Position numbers and translations under genes: made by a program. From JACPWY01 sp964603655 (lineage in GTDB: Bacteria; Bdellovibrionota; FAC87; UBA2466), in NCBI GenBank assembly GCA_964603655.1, contig CAZRVZ010000083.1, forward strand, positions 1-14,354: 14,354 nucleotides of DNA. Reading direction: 5' to 3'. Shown piece by piece: positions 5,996 through 13,201 of the stretch; position 1 is the stretch's first letter, and each line of letters begins with the position of its first letter. The notes below the pieces were generated by a model. That model searched no databases, was not told the DNA's origin, and saw only the letters and a program-made list of their open reading frames with translations.

Positions 5996-7921
5996 CTAAC
6001 GCGACGAAGCAATCATTTGAATCGTTTCAATATTTTCGATGCTCGAAGTGTCTGTGAGGGGTTCTCCCAGGTAGATTTTACGAATCAGGCCTCGCAAAAT
6101 CTTCCCGGACCTAGTTTTGGGGAGCCCGTCGACGAAGCAAATTGCCTTGGGGGCTAGGCTTTTGCCCATGGTGGAAATGGCGGCGCCGTGGAGCAGGGTC
6201 CGCAAGTTTTCATCGACGAGGATGCCCGGCTTGGCGACGACGAACAAAACACAGACCTCGCCTTTAATCGGATCTGGTATTCCGATCGCAGCAGCCTCTG
6301 CGATACTCCCATGGCCCAAGAGGGCCGCCTCGTATTCCACTGGGCCCACTCTTTTTCCAGCAATCTTGATAGTATCGTCGCTACGGCCGTGGAGAAACCA
6401 AAAACCGTCGCTGTCCACGCGGGCCCAATCGCCGTGATACCAGACTCCTTTCCATTTCGAAAAGTAAGTTTCCAGGTACCGGTCGTCTGAGTTCAAAAAA
6501 CTCTTTGTCATGGACGGAAGGGGTTGTTTGACAACGAGATGTCCGATGCCCCCTCTCACACTCTGGCCCGCTTCATCAAATACATCCGCATCGACCCCAA
6601 GCCCGGGCCCTCCAAGGGAACAGGGTTTTAGGGGTTCGGTGGGAATCGGAGATAAGATGCACCCGATAATTTCCGTTCCGCCCGAAATGTTAATTATCGG
6701 ACACCGGCCTTTGCCGACCTGGGAAAAATACCAAAGGTAGGACTGGGGATCCCACGGTTCACCGGTGCTCCCGAGAATCCGTAACGATTTTAAGGAAAAA
6801 CGGTCGCTCACATTTCCAAACTTCATCAGTACGCGAATGGCGGTAGGCGAAATACCGAGATGAGTCAGTCCGTGGCGGTCGATCATTTCCCAAATTCGGG
6901 AGGGAGAGGGAAAATCAGGAGCTCCTTCGAAGAGAAACAATGTCCCACCGAAATGGGTTACCCCGATCATCTCCCAAGGTCCCATCATCCAACCGATGTC
7001 GGTGAACCAAAAAAAACGCGAGTCACTATCGCAGTTAAACGCGTAGCGAAGCTCCTTAACAATCGTGGCCAGTGCGCCCGCGTGGGTGTGTACCGTAGCT
7101 TTCGGTTTTCCCGTGGTGCCGGACGTGAAAAGAATGAGTGACGGACTCTCGGAATCGAGCTGAAGGGTTTTAAATTGGTCAGGCAATTGGCTAGTAGCCG
7201 ACTGCCAATCAATGAGGCCTTCAGTTAAGTCACTGGATTTATCTCTTCTGAGAACGATGCGATGCCTAACCGTGGGAGCCAATTTGCACGCGGCGTCTAC
7301 TACCATACGAACTGCGATACACTTGCCTCGGCGGTAGCCGACGTCGGTAGTGAGGACGCATTTCACACCGGCTTCCTGCAGTCTAATACCAATCGCCTCG
7401 GCGCCAAATCCGGAAAAAATGGGAACACCGACGGCCCCCACCTTGAAACAGGCAAACAGGCCAATGACGACCTCAGGGACCATTGGCATGATGATGGCCA
7501 CTGAATCACCGGGCCTCGTTCCCAGATTCACCAAAAGGTGAGCCAAACGATTTACCTCGGCTCCGAGTTCTCGGTAGGAGAGGCTGCGCGTTTCGCCGGC
7601 GTCGCCCTCCCATATTAGGGCTTCGCGATCGCGTGTGAGGTGCCGATCGATACAATTGTGGGCAATATTGATCTTTCCATTGATGAACCACCTCGTCCAT
7701 TCAATGCCTCGCGAGGGATCGACTGTTTGGGTGTACGGTTGGAACCACTCGACTCCCGTGTCCTTTAAGACGGCGTCCCAGAACCCGCCGATATCGGCGA
7801 CGCTTTTTCGCCAGAGCGAAGGCAAATCCCGGGCGTTCATCCGTCTCATGAGTGACTGGACATGTGATGAATCAATCATTTCCTGGGAAGGTGTGTAAAT
7901 TATCGAATCGGTATTTTGCAT
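5996..7921 (-). CDS. AMP-forming acyl-CoA synthetase (acetyl/propionyl-CoA synthetase-like)
   Basis: 641 residues, the usual length of the Acs/acetoacetyl-CoA synthetase branch of the ANL superfamily. These cytoplasmic enzymes activate a short-chain carboxylate with ATP to an acyl-adenylate and then to the CoA thioester. Motifs in order: N-terminal ACAS region with FWDAVLKDTGVEWF; P-loop FTSGTTGKPKATVHTH (about 263-280); DIGWMMGPW; STGEPW; NISGGTEIIG (about 409-416) in the adenylate-binding position; YHGDWARVDSDGFWFLHGRSDDTIK from about 494; and C-terminal PKTRSGK with catalytic Lys607, the conserved acetylation target in Acs. The SGGTE version of the motif differs from the QTE of bacterial Acs, so the substrate is uncertain. 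No convincing Shine-Dalgarno precedes ATG 7921, and an internal ATG at residue 15 has AGGAA directly abutting it. It is 97 bp from the kinase gene and may be a separate transcription unit. Confidence 0.9.
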   Translation of the reverse strand: MQNTDSIIYTPSQEMIDSSHVQSLMRRMNARDLPSLWRKSVADIGGFWDAVLKDTGVEWFQPYTQTVDPSRGIEWTRWFINGKINIAHNCIDRHLTRDREALIWEGDAGETRSLSYRELGAEVNRLAHLLVNLGTRPGDSVAIIMPMVPEVVIGLFACFKVGAVGVPIFSGFGAEAIGIRLQEAGVKCVLTTDVGYRRGKCIAVRMVVDAACKLAPTVRHRIVLRRDKSSDLTEGLIDWQSATSQLPDQFKTLQLDSESPSLILFTSGTTGKPKATVHTHAGALATIVKELRYAFNCDSDSRFFWFTDIGWMMGPWEMIGVTHFGGTLFLFEGAPDFPSPSRIWEMIDRHGLTHLGISPTAIRVLMKFGNVSDRFSLKSLRILGSTGEPWDPQSYLWYFSQVGKGRCPIINISGGTEIIGCILSPIPTEPLKPCSLGGPGLGVDADVFDEAGQSVRGGIGHLVVKQPLPSMTKSFLNSDDRYLETYFSKWKGVWYHGDWARVDSDGFWFLHGRSDDTIKIAGKRVGPVEYEAALLGHGSIAEAAAIGIPDPIKGEVCVLFVVAKPGILVDENLRTLLHGAAISTMGKSLAPKAICFVDGLPKTRSGKILRGLIRKIYLGEPLTDTSSIENIETIQMIASSR

Positions 7922-7981
7922 GCTAGTAGTCTTTTGTAGCCAAACGGTAGCCCAACGGTAGACTAACGCCAGATTTCATAA

Positions 7982-8311
7982 ATGGCCACGAACTTTCAAA
8001 TTAGCGATGTCACTGTGACACACGTTAGGGGTAGCGGTCCTGGCGGGCAAAACCGAAACAAGAGGTGGACCGGAATTCGCCTCGTCCACGAACCGACGGG
8101 GATTGTCGTGATGGCGACTGAGCGCAGGTCGCAGACCGAGAACCTATCCGCCGCTTTCAAGCGTCTGGCGGAGCGTCTTAGGGTTAGGTTTTTGGTCAGA
8201 AAGGCGAGGGTAAAGACCGCTCCTACGCGAGCGTCTGAGCGCCGGCGCTTGACCGGAAAGAAATTTCAATCGACCAAGAAGGGAAACCGTCATTTTAAAC
8301 GAGAAGAGTGA
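7982..8311 (+). CDS. Stand-alone RF-1 domain (GGQ) protein, probable ribosome-rescue peptidyl-tRNA hydrolase
   Basis: 109 residues consisting of just the catalytic domain of class I release factors. RGSGPGGQNRNKRWTGIRL carries GGQ at residues 21-23, the loop that triggers peptidyl-tRNA hydrolysis in the ribosomal peptidyl-transferase centre. PTGIVVMATERRSQTENLSAAFKRLAERL follows, as in RF1/RF2 domain 3. There is no codon-recognition domain. The tail from about residue 75 is very rich in Arg and Lys (KKGNRHFKREE at the end), comparable to the C-terminal tail by which ArfB senses an empty mRNA channel. The PTGIVV/RSQ segment resembles RF2 or the mitochondrial C12orf65-type factors more than ArfB. 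The role as stalled-ribosome rescue factor is inferred from family architecture. It is divergent from the acyl-CoA synthetase gene, with 60 bp between starts. Confidence 0.85.
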   Translation: MATNFQISDVTVTHVRGSGPGGQNRNKRWTGIRLVHEPTGIVVMATERRSQTENLSAAFKRLAERLRVRFLVRKARVKTAPTRASERRRLTGKKFQSTKKGNRHFKREE

Positions 8312-8455
8312 GATCAAATTTGGTGCAGTGTATACATGTACGTTTAAAACAACTGATAATAATAATTATACGACTATATATTCATCCCGCCGTTTCCGAC
8401 AAACCATTGAATTCCCCGGCTGCGGTGGTGGCAATCTCGCGCTATAATAATACCC
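8312..8455 (+). promoter_or_regulatory. AT-rich intergenic region with consensus -10 (TATAAT at 8443-8448)
   Basis: This 144 bp gap holds short palindromes (TGTATACA at 8329-8336, TACATGTA at 8333-8340, GTTTAAAAC at 8342-8350) and an AT-rich run around 8355-8383. A perfect TATAAT at 8443-8448 sits only 7 bases before the ATG at 8456, so transcription would start at or next to the start codon. No good -35 hexamer is visible 16-18 bp upstream and no Shine-Dalgarno precedes the gene. This is consistent with a leaderless mRNA. Confidence 0.5.
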
Positions 8456-9079
8456 ATGGACGCCATCGCGCGAGTGTTGCACGGTTCTTACGCGTATCTT
8501 TTAATTTTTCAGATTCTTCTAGTTGCAAGCCTTGCGCTCGTCGCATTGTCACTCATTGTCCGAAGGTTGAAATTTTCTCTGGCTGGAGCCGGAGAGATTC
8601 CCACTGCCTCGTTAGCTGAAGTGGCTGAGGTGCGTTCGCAGATGGAAGGCTTTCGTATCGAACGCGATGCACTCATTGAAAAAATTTCGGGTCTGGAGTC
8701 ATCCAAGGATGAGGCGGCTACGGCTGGCCCGCTGGCCGAGCAAAACAGGGGCCTGAATGAAAAGGTAAAGTTTCTGGAATCAAAACTTCTTGAATACGAA
8801 ATATTGCAGGAAGAGATCGGCGCGCTCAGTGTCATTAAGGTCGAAAATGAGAAATTAAAGAAACGCGTTTACGAGCTGGAAAAGCCGGGTTCGGCTCCTC
8901 CCAAGCGGGCGATACCTGAGCAGACTGAAGTGATAGCCGCTGCAGCGAATGCGGTTTCCGAAGGGGCGGCGACTGAGGCCACTCAGGCCGCTCAGATAGG
9001 CTCCGGTTCGACGGTGGCTGGGCGCCAAGCGGAAATCGATAGCCTTTTGAGTGAACTCGGCGACATTGGGAAACCCTAA
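8456..9079 (+). CDS. Membrane-anchored coiled-coil protein with C-terminal EIDSLL motif
   Basis: 207 residues of no recognised family. One N-terminal transmembrane helix is seen at about residues 13-35 (YLLIFQILLVASLALVALSLIV), followed by basic RRLK. By the positive-inside rule the rest is likely cytoplasmic. About residues 50-145 are a predicted coiled coil rich in Glu, Lys, Leu and Ala. Then comes an Ala/Thr/Gly-rich linker (about 150-190) and a short C-terminal motif, QAEIDSLLSELGDI. That end resembles the EIDALLS-type peptide at the N-terminus of FliM, but here it is at the opposite terminus. The ATG lacks a Shine-Dalgarno and follows a TATAAT by 7 bases. The gene converges with the 9850-9098 gene, with an 18 bp gap. 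The architecture suggests a scaffold or tether; function unknown. Confidence 0.8.
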   Translation: MDAIARVLHGSYAYLLIFQILLVASLALVALSLIVRRLKFSLAGAGEIPTASLAEVAEVRSQMEGFRIERDALIEKISGLESSKDEAATAGPLAEQNRGLNEKVKFLESKLLEYEILQEEIGALSVIKVENEKLKKRVYELEKPGSAPPKRAIPEQTEVIAAAANAVSEGAATEATQAAQIGSGSTVAGRQAEIDSLLSELGDIGKP

Positions 9080-9097
9080 ACAGAACCGCCAGCAAAA

Positions 9098-9850
9098 CTA
9101 CCTAATTTTCGCTCGGGTCTGGGGTGCTACTAGATTGGTGTAAACGCGATTAACCGCCTGACCGCCAGACGACCGAACGTGAATCAGATGCCTTCCGAGA
9201 GACAAGGAGGGAAGGCGGCGCGATTCCACGAAGGTCAATTCCTCATATCGGCACGGTTCCCCATTCGGCCCCTCGGCAAGCTGCTCTAGTTTGGGTAACA
9301 CCTCGACGGTCTTTCCATTTGTGGTTTTCACGTCCACCTTAGCGACGCGTAAGCAGTTGCTCGTGATACGGCCTTTTAGCCGGACGTCATGCGCTGGATT
9401 TCCTGTTTCGTCCTTTTCCCGGTACGTGACCTCGACCAGATCGACCGTGGCATAATGGAAGTCATCCACACCCACCAGCGGTTTTGTCTCTTCGACGGCG
9501 AGTATTTCGCGAAGTCCGCCCCCATTTGTCGAAACACTGTAATTGGGGCTGGCCGCGAGTCTGCCAAGCCTTACCTCTTGGGTAAAGGGAACCGTAAACG
9601 GTAGGCAGTTTGAGCCGGCCACGTAGGCTCGGGCTTGCACCTTTAGGGTGGGCGTTCCCAGTCCGTCGACCAATGCTGGGCTCAAGCGATAGCAGGTGTT
9701 GGGCAAATACCCATCCAAAATGATCATGACATCGTCATTGCTGTCGAAGCCGACGGGCGCAAAAATAAATTTCGATTCGATATCGACATGCTCCGGAATT
9801 GGGCGGTCTGCCCAGGCGAAAAGCGTGGTAACGAGTAGTATGAAACCCAT
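9098..9850 (-). CDS. Secreted four-cysteine protein of unknown function
   Basis: 250 residues. The start is well supported by GGGGAGGATCAC immediately before ATG. A short signal peptide is visible (MGFILLVTTLFAWA, cleavage near residues 14-15). The mature protein is mostly predicted beta-strand, with four cysteines (in NTCYR, SNCLP, SNCLR and PCRY) that could form two disulfides in the periplasm. The C-terminal third has a beta-sandwich-like segment (GRHLIHVRSSGGQAVNRVYTNLV). No catalytic motif is seen and I do not recognise the family. It lies 62 bp downstream of a lipoprotein gene on the same strand, so the two may be an operon. Confidence 0.75.
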   Translation of the reverse strand: MGFILLVTTLFAWADRPIPEHVDIESKFIFAPVGFDSNDDVMIILDGYLPNTCYRLSPALVDGLGTPTLKVQARAYVAGSNCLPFTVPFTQEVRLGRLAASPNYSVSTNGGGLREILAVEETKPLVGVDDFHYATVDLVEVTYREKDETGNPAHDVRLKGRITSNCLRVAKVDVKTTNGKTVEVLPKLEQLAEGPNGEPCRYEELTFVESRRLPSLSLGRHLIHVRSSGGQAVNRVYTNLVAPQTRAKIR

Positions 9851-9912
9851 GTGATCCTCCCCGTGAATGGTGATCTTGGTCTAAATCCCGACGCGCCGTG
9901 CTGGCAAGGGAT

Positions 9913-10407
9913 TTATTGGCGGACTTTGCTCAAAGCCCGTTCCATGGCGAGGATGGATTCGACTCGGTACAGGATGAGTTTTTCCTCAAGGCCGTCGGTG
10001 GGGTAGGGAACCCATCCCGTGTAAAAGTCCTGAAATTTTTCGAGCTCCTTCACGATTCGAATGCGCACGAGGGGCTTCTTATCTTCGGTCTCAAGACGTC
10101 CAAAATTGAGTTTTATCGAAAATCGAAAGCGCTCCGGCAATTGTATCGGCTCGGGATGGGAGAACAGAAGTTCGTTATACGGCCCGTTAACGACTTCACT
10201 TTGGATCTTGGTGGAGTCCTTATTACTCAATTTGAGCGGATAGTCGTTCAGGGCCTTAAGTGAGGCTAGCCAAACCTCATCGTACGTCCCCTGGTATACG
10301 CGGGTGGTGAATGGCTCGGAAGTGGTGGGTGTCGTAGCGCAACCCCAAAGCAAACTGACTAGAATCAGAAGCGGCATTGTTCCCAGAGTGAAGTGACTAA
10401 AGCGCAT
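9913..10407 (-). CDS. Outer-membrane lipoprotein, BamC-like
   Basis: 164 residues from ATG 10407; a second ATG at 10377 (MPLLILVSLLWGC) is also possible and gives a more compact signal peptide. Neither has a decisive Shine-Dalgarno (GGGG abuts the first, GGGAAC precedes the second). The lipobox LLWGC predicts lipidation at Cys22 (first-start numbering), so the protein would be a periplasm-facing lipoprotein. The mature sequence opens with VYQGTYDEVWLASLKALNDYPLKLSNKDSTKIQSEVV. This is a pattern of strand, helix, then a statement-like strand seen in BamC (NlpB) C-terminal-type domains and other small envelope lipoproteins. That assignment is by resemblance only. The C-terminal half has RFRFSIKLNFG and VRIRIVKELE strands and a final helix. 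Confidence 0.7.
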   Translation of the reverse strand: MRFSHFTLGTMPLLILVSLLWGCATTPTTSEPFTTRVYQGTYDEVWLASLKALNDYPLKLSNKDSTKIQSEVVNGPYNELLFSHPEPIQLPERFRFSIKLNFGRLETEDKKPLVRIRIVKELEKFQDFYTGWVPYPTDGLEEKLILYRVESILAMERALSKVRQ

Positions 10408-10568
10408 ACCCCATTTTTATAGCTATGTTTTCGTAAGTAAAGGGCTTTTGGCCGGTTACCACATGGTCCGACTGCAGTCGTCTTGATTCATGCAATGCCA
10501 TGGACAGGGGGAGTAAAGGTCGGTACAACCCAACGAACGCCGCCCGTTTTGCGGCAATGAGGAGTCGT

Positions 10569-11429
10569 ATGCTCAGTTCGTTTAAAAGGTTTTTCACCCC
10601 AATTTATTTGGTAATTCTTTGTCTGGTATTTTCAATGCCAGGCTGGGGAGATTGGGATCCGGAGCTCGCCGCGCTTTCAGAGCCATGGGAGGGATTCTTC
10701 GATGTAAAGCTGGAGTGTCAACCGCTCTTTAAGACTGAACCTATCTGTCAGGTGCTCACTCGATCGGTGGACTTTGCGTCGATTGCGATGACGAGCCGGG
10801 GGGTCTTTGTGCTGTTTTCCAAGCGGGGTCAGGATTGGCCGTTTTATGGTTTTGTGGTGAAACCGGCGAGTAATGGCGCTTCATTTAAGGGAACGACATT
10901 GGATGTGGCGCTCACCGTGGAGCTCAATTTGGACAGGGATGCCGATTCGGGAGCGCTTTCAGGGTGGATTAGGGATGCCAGAATTCCCGGAGACGTCAGG
11001 GTTACTGCGAGCCCAGTGAAGCTAACGGTGAAGCGGCCGCTGACCCGTCTTTATGGGCGTAAAATCCTGGGTGAGCCACTTTCGGTCGCAGAGGTTAGCG
11101 GAAATTACATCGGCCAGGCGTATGGTGATGACGCGAAACTTGTCATCAAGGACTCGGCGTTGTCTCTGGACCCCATTCTGACCCAGGCGAGCTTTCATCG
11201 GTTAAAGGAAAACACGGTGGAGCTCTTCCAAGAGGTAACCTTAGATCCGATTCGAGGGCTCATCTTCATGGTTCAGTACGATGGTGGCCTGCCTAATCGG
11301 AAATGGGTATTGGCGTTTCGCAGGGAAGACATCGACTATCAGCCGTGGCTACTTGGGACCGGTCTCAATCTACGAAAGCCCGTGGCCTACGACGTGGGAT
11401 TTGAAAAGAATATTTTAGTTGGCGGCTAA
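10569..11429 (+). CDS. Secreted protein of unknown function
   Basis: The frame is open from 10500. The best start is ATG 10569: it has GAGGAG at 10559-10564 and opens a signal peptide (MLSSFKRFFTPIYLVILCLVFSMPGWG), giving 286 residues. The mature protein has two Cys near its N-terminus (LECQPLFKTEPICQ), probably a disulfide. A mostly beta region follows (FVLFSKRGQDWPFYGFVVKP, LDVALTVELNLD). A second half starts around a GNYIGQAYGDDAKLVIKDSALSL segment resembling a small beta-sheet ligand-binding or barrel fold. No known motif is seen. It converges with the minus-strand lipoprotein gene and their 3' ends overlap by 15 bp (11415-11429). Confidence 0.72.
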   Translation: MLSSFKRFFTPIYLVILCLVFSMPGWGDWDPELAALSEPWEGFFDVKLECQPLFKTEPICQVLTRSVDFASIAMTSRGVFVLFSKRGQDWPFYGFVVKPASNGASFKGTTLDVALTVELNLDRDADSGALSGWIRDARIPGDVRVTASPVKLTVKRPLTRLYGRKILGEPLSVAEVSGNYIGQAYGDDAKLVIKDSALSLDPILTQASFHRLKENTVELFQEVTLDPIRGLIFMVQYDGGLPNRKWVLAFRREDIDYQPWLLGTGLNLRKPVAYDVGFEKNILVGG

Positions 11430-12254
11430 TAAGTTCTGATGGTGGGCCGAAAAAACCTGAAGCAGGCTTACCACTTCTGGCTTCGCCAGTATCTCAGGCC
11501 GCAGGGCCGAAACGAATTTCTTGTAGGCGCGGACACCGACCGCCTGAACCTCCGATACCTCGACCTGTGCGGAAATACCTAACGTGGGAACGTTTACGCT
11601 TAACTCGCGAGCGTAATCGCAGCCAGTCAGCGCCGCGAGCTGTTTAAAGTAAACGACCGCCTCGACCAGCGACCCGATATTCAAAATGCTGGAGTTATCC
11701 AGAATGTCACCGAGAAGGTAGTCCCGAACTGCCATGTACCGTCCGGTAAATAAACGATAGGTCGCCGACTCGTAACGTCCCTGATTGCGAATCTGATCGC
11801 GCTCGATCGCTTGAAACTTATCGGGTGGTGTGAACGCTCCGATGAGGCTCATGGCAACCAAGGACGCAACCCTACCCTGAATTTCATTTTCAGGTCCCAT
11901 GAGCGCATCGAGAAATAAGAGGTGCGCCGTCTGAACGATTTCAAGTGGGGTGGCCTCATTGGCGTATGCCTGTGCGAAGGGAATCATGCGAACGGGTGGC
12001 GTCAGCATGGATGTGTTTGAGGGCGAGAGCATTTGCTCGAGCGCCACGGTGAGCAGCTGAAGGTGTACGCCAGAGGCCGTTTTCTCCATTAGTTCTCGGA
12101 GTGCTTGGGTCAATCGCTCGGTTCGCTGGAGCGCCATGAGGATGTCGCTCTGTGTTTCATTACTGGCCTGAACGGCGCTCTGGGTTTGTTCAGCAATATC
12201 CGTAAGGCCGCAGCCAGAAATGGAAATTGCGACAACCAGGAGTAGGTGTTTCAT
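11415..12254 (-). CDS. Lipoprotein of unknown function, largely helical
   Basis: 279 residues. The N-terminus MKHLLLVVAISISGCG is a compact type II signal peptide with lipobox ISGC (Cys15), so a membrane-anchored lipoprotein is expected. Residues about 18-60 are a Gln/Thr/Glu-rich helix (EQTQSAVQASNETQSDILMALQRTERLTQALRE) of coiled-coil character. The rest is predicted alpha-helical, with a region near 160-215 (YRLFTGRYMAVRDYLLGDILDNSSILN) and one further cysteine pair unlikely (a single TGCDY). No family recognised. There is no Shine-Dalgarno before ATG. It is 57 bp downstream of the chalcone-isomerase-like gene on the same strand, and the gap contains three copies of a 9 bp repeat, so an operon is likely but not certain. 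Confidence 0.75.
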   Translation of the reverse strand: MKHLLLVVAISISGCGLTDIAEQTQSAVQASNETQSDILMALQRTERLTQALRELMEKTASGVHLQLLTVALEQMLSPSNTSMLTPPVRMIPFAQAYANEATPLEIVQTAHLLFLDALMGPENEIQGRVASLVAMSLIGAFTPPDKFQAIERDQIRNQGRYESATYRLFTGRYMAVRDYLLGDILDNSSILNIGSLVEAVVYFKQLAALTGCDYARELSVNVPTLGISAQVEVSEVQAVGVRAYKKFVSALRPEILAKPEVVSLLQVFSAHHQNLLAAN

Positions 12255-12280
12255 GCAGACTTTATGAACTCGGTGTTATT

Positions 12281-12317
12281 CATTCAAAACCAGGCATTCA
12301 AAATCATCCATTCAAAA
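12281..12317. repeat. Three direct copies of CATTCAAAA at exact 14 bp spacing
   Basis: The 9-mer CATTCAAAA starts at 12281, 12295 and 12309. The intervening 5 bases differ, so this is an imperfect 14 bp tandem array. It lies between two minus-strand genes; the third copy contains the stop codon (TGA on the minus strand) of the 12971-12312 gene. Confidence 0.85.
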
Positions 12318-12971
12318 ACGTTTTCCGACCAACAGAGCCTTCAGGCGCTTCATTCCATTGTCGATGGGGACGCCGAACCAAGCGTGCCAGAACTTGTAGG
12401 CGAGACCCTCGGCCGTATTGGAACTCACCTTCCCGTGCACCTCGAGGTACAGTGATTCCAATCGTCGGTTACTCACGATTCCCACGAGTGATGATTTATC
12501 CCCTTTTTCGACGTTAAATGTCAGGTCGGCGAGCGACTTGGCGACTGCGGGATCTTCCGTGTCGATATCGTTTATGAGGAGCATATCCTCGAACGCATCG
12601 TGGATTTGGGACGCCGAAAGATCTCTCAAATAGGTAAATTGGATGGCGAGCGTCTGGGCCTCGCCCACCTCGGGAAGCGGGTTTTCCTTGTCTGAAAAGC
12701 CGGACTCGCGGTCCATGAAGTGAAGCGCGTGGTACACATTGACCGAAATGAATCCGAGAGGTTTGGCATATACGCCGTGGCCACTCAGGTAGACTGGGGC
12801 CTCTTCGAAACACTGGTGAATTTCGTTTTGTGGAACGTCTACCAGTGCCGATCGGTAGATTGGCACTGTGAGGCCTTCGACGGTAATCGTCGAAGATGGT
12901 TCACCGGTGAACTGAATGATGGAAGCGCCGGCAATTCCCGAGAGTAAAAGGCCCGCAAACCAGGTTTTCAT
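12312..12971 (-). CDS. Secreted chalcone-isomerase-like protein
   Basis: 219 residues with signal peptide MKTWFAGLLLSGIAGASI and a purine-rich Shine-Dalgarno (AGAGGGGGCG, about 4 bases before ATG). The mature part matches the layout of the bacterial chalcone-isomerase-like domain: an LSGHGVYAKPLGFISVNVYHALHF motif (variant of G-x-G-x-R with strands), then TLAIQFTYLRDLSASQIHDAFEDMLLIND, and a C-terminal helix WHAWFGVPIDNGMKRLKALLVG. In the plant enzyme this fold closes the flavanone ring. Bacterial secreted members are not established as enzymes and may instead bind fatty acids or other hydrophobic ligands, as the related plant FAP proteins do. This call rests on pattern recognition; the substrate is unknown. 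Confidence 0.78.
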   Translation of the reverse strand: MKTWFAGLLLSGIAGASIIQFTGEPSSTITVEGLTVPIYRSALVDVPQNEIHQCFEEAPVYLSGHGVYAKPLGFISVNVYHALHFMDRESGFSDKENPLPEVGEAQTLAIQFTYLRDLSASQIHDAFEDMLLINDIDTEDPAVAKSLADLTFNVEKGDKSSLVGIVSNRRLESLYLEVHGKVSSNTAEGLAYKFWHAWFGVPIDNGMKRLKALLVGKRF

Positions 12972-13143
12972 CTTCGCCCCCTCTTATAGATACGACTACA
13001 AAAACCGTTTATATAATTGAATCATAAAAGCCGGGTTTCTCCTAGTGAGTTTCAGGCTCGTGTGCTTACGTGGGCGCATTGCGTCTATGGCCCGTTTTTT
13101 TTGAGTCCTGAGAAAGGGTGGTGTCGAAACGCGCCCGATTTAA

Positions 13144-13159
13144 TGGCACGGCGCTTGCT
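13144..13159 (+). promoter_or_regulatory. Sigma-54 (RpoN) -24/-12 promoter
   Basis: TGGCACGGCGCTTGCT matches the sigma-54 consensus TGGCACG-N4-TTGCW exactly. The GG at 13145-13146 and GC at 13157-13158 have the required 10 bp between them. The predicted transcript starts near 13170 and gives about a 32 base leader before the TTG start at 13202. No enhancer-binding-protein site could be assigned in 13020-13140. Confidence 0.8.
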
Positions 13160-13201
13160 ATATTTCACCGACAACTATCTTGACCGAAAGGGGAGGTTAC
13201 T

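Noticed and set aside
8331..8338. TATACATG, identical to the antitoxin operator half-site, upstream of the coiled-coil gene
   Set aside because: Only one half-site is present, 112 bp from the -10; likely chance in AT-rich DNA.
10397..10597. 66-residue minus-strand frame between divergent genes
   Set aside because: It overlaps starts of better-supported genes on both sides and has no domain or ribosome-binding site.
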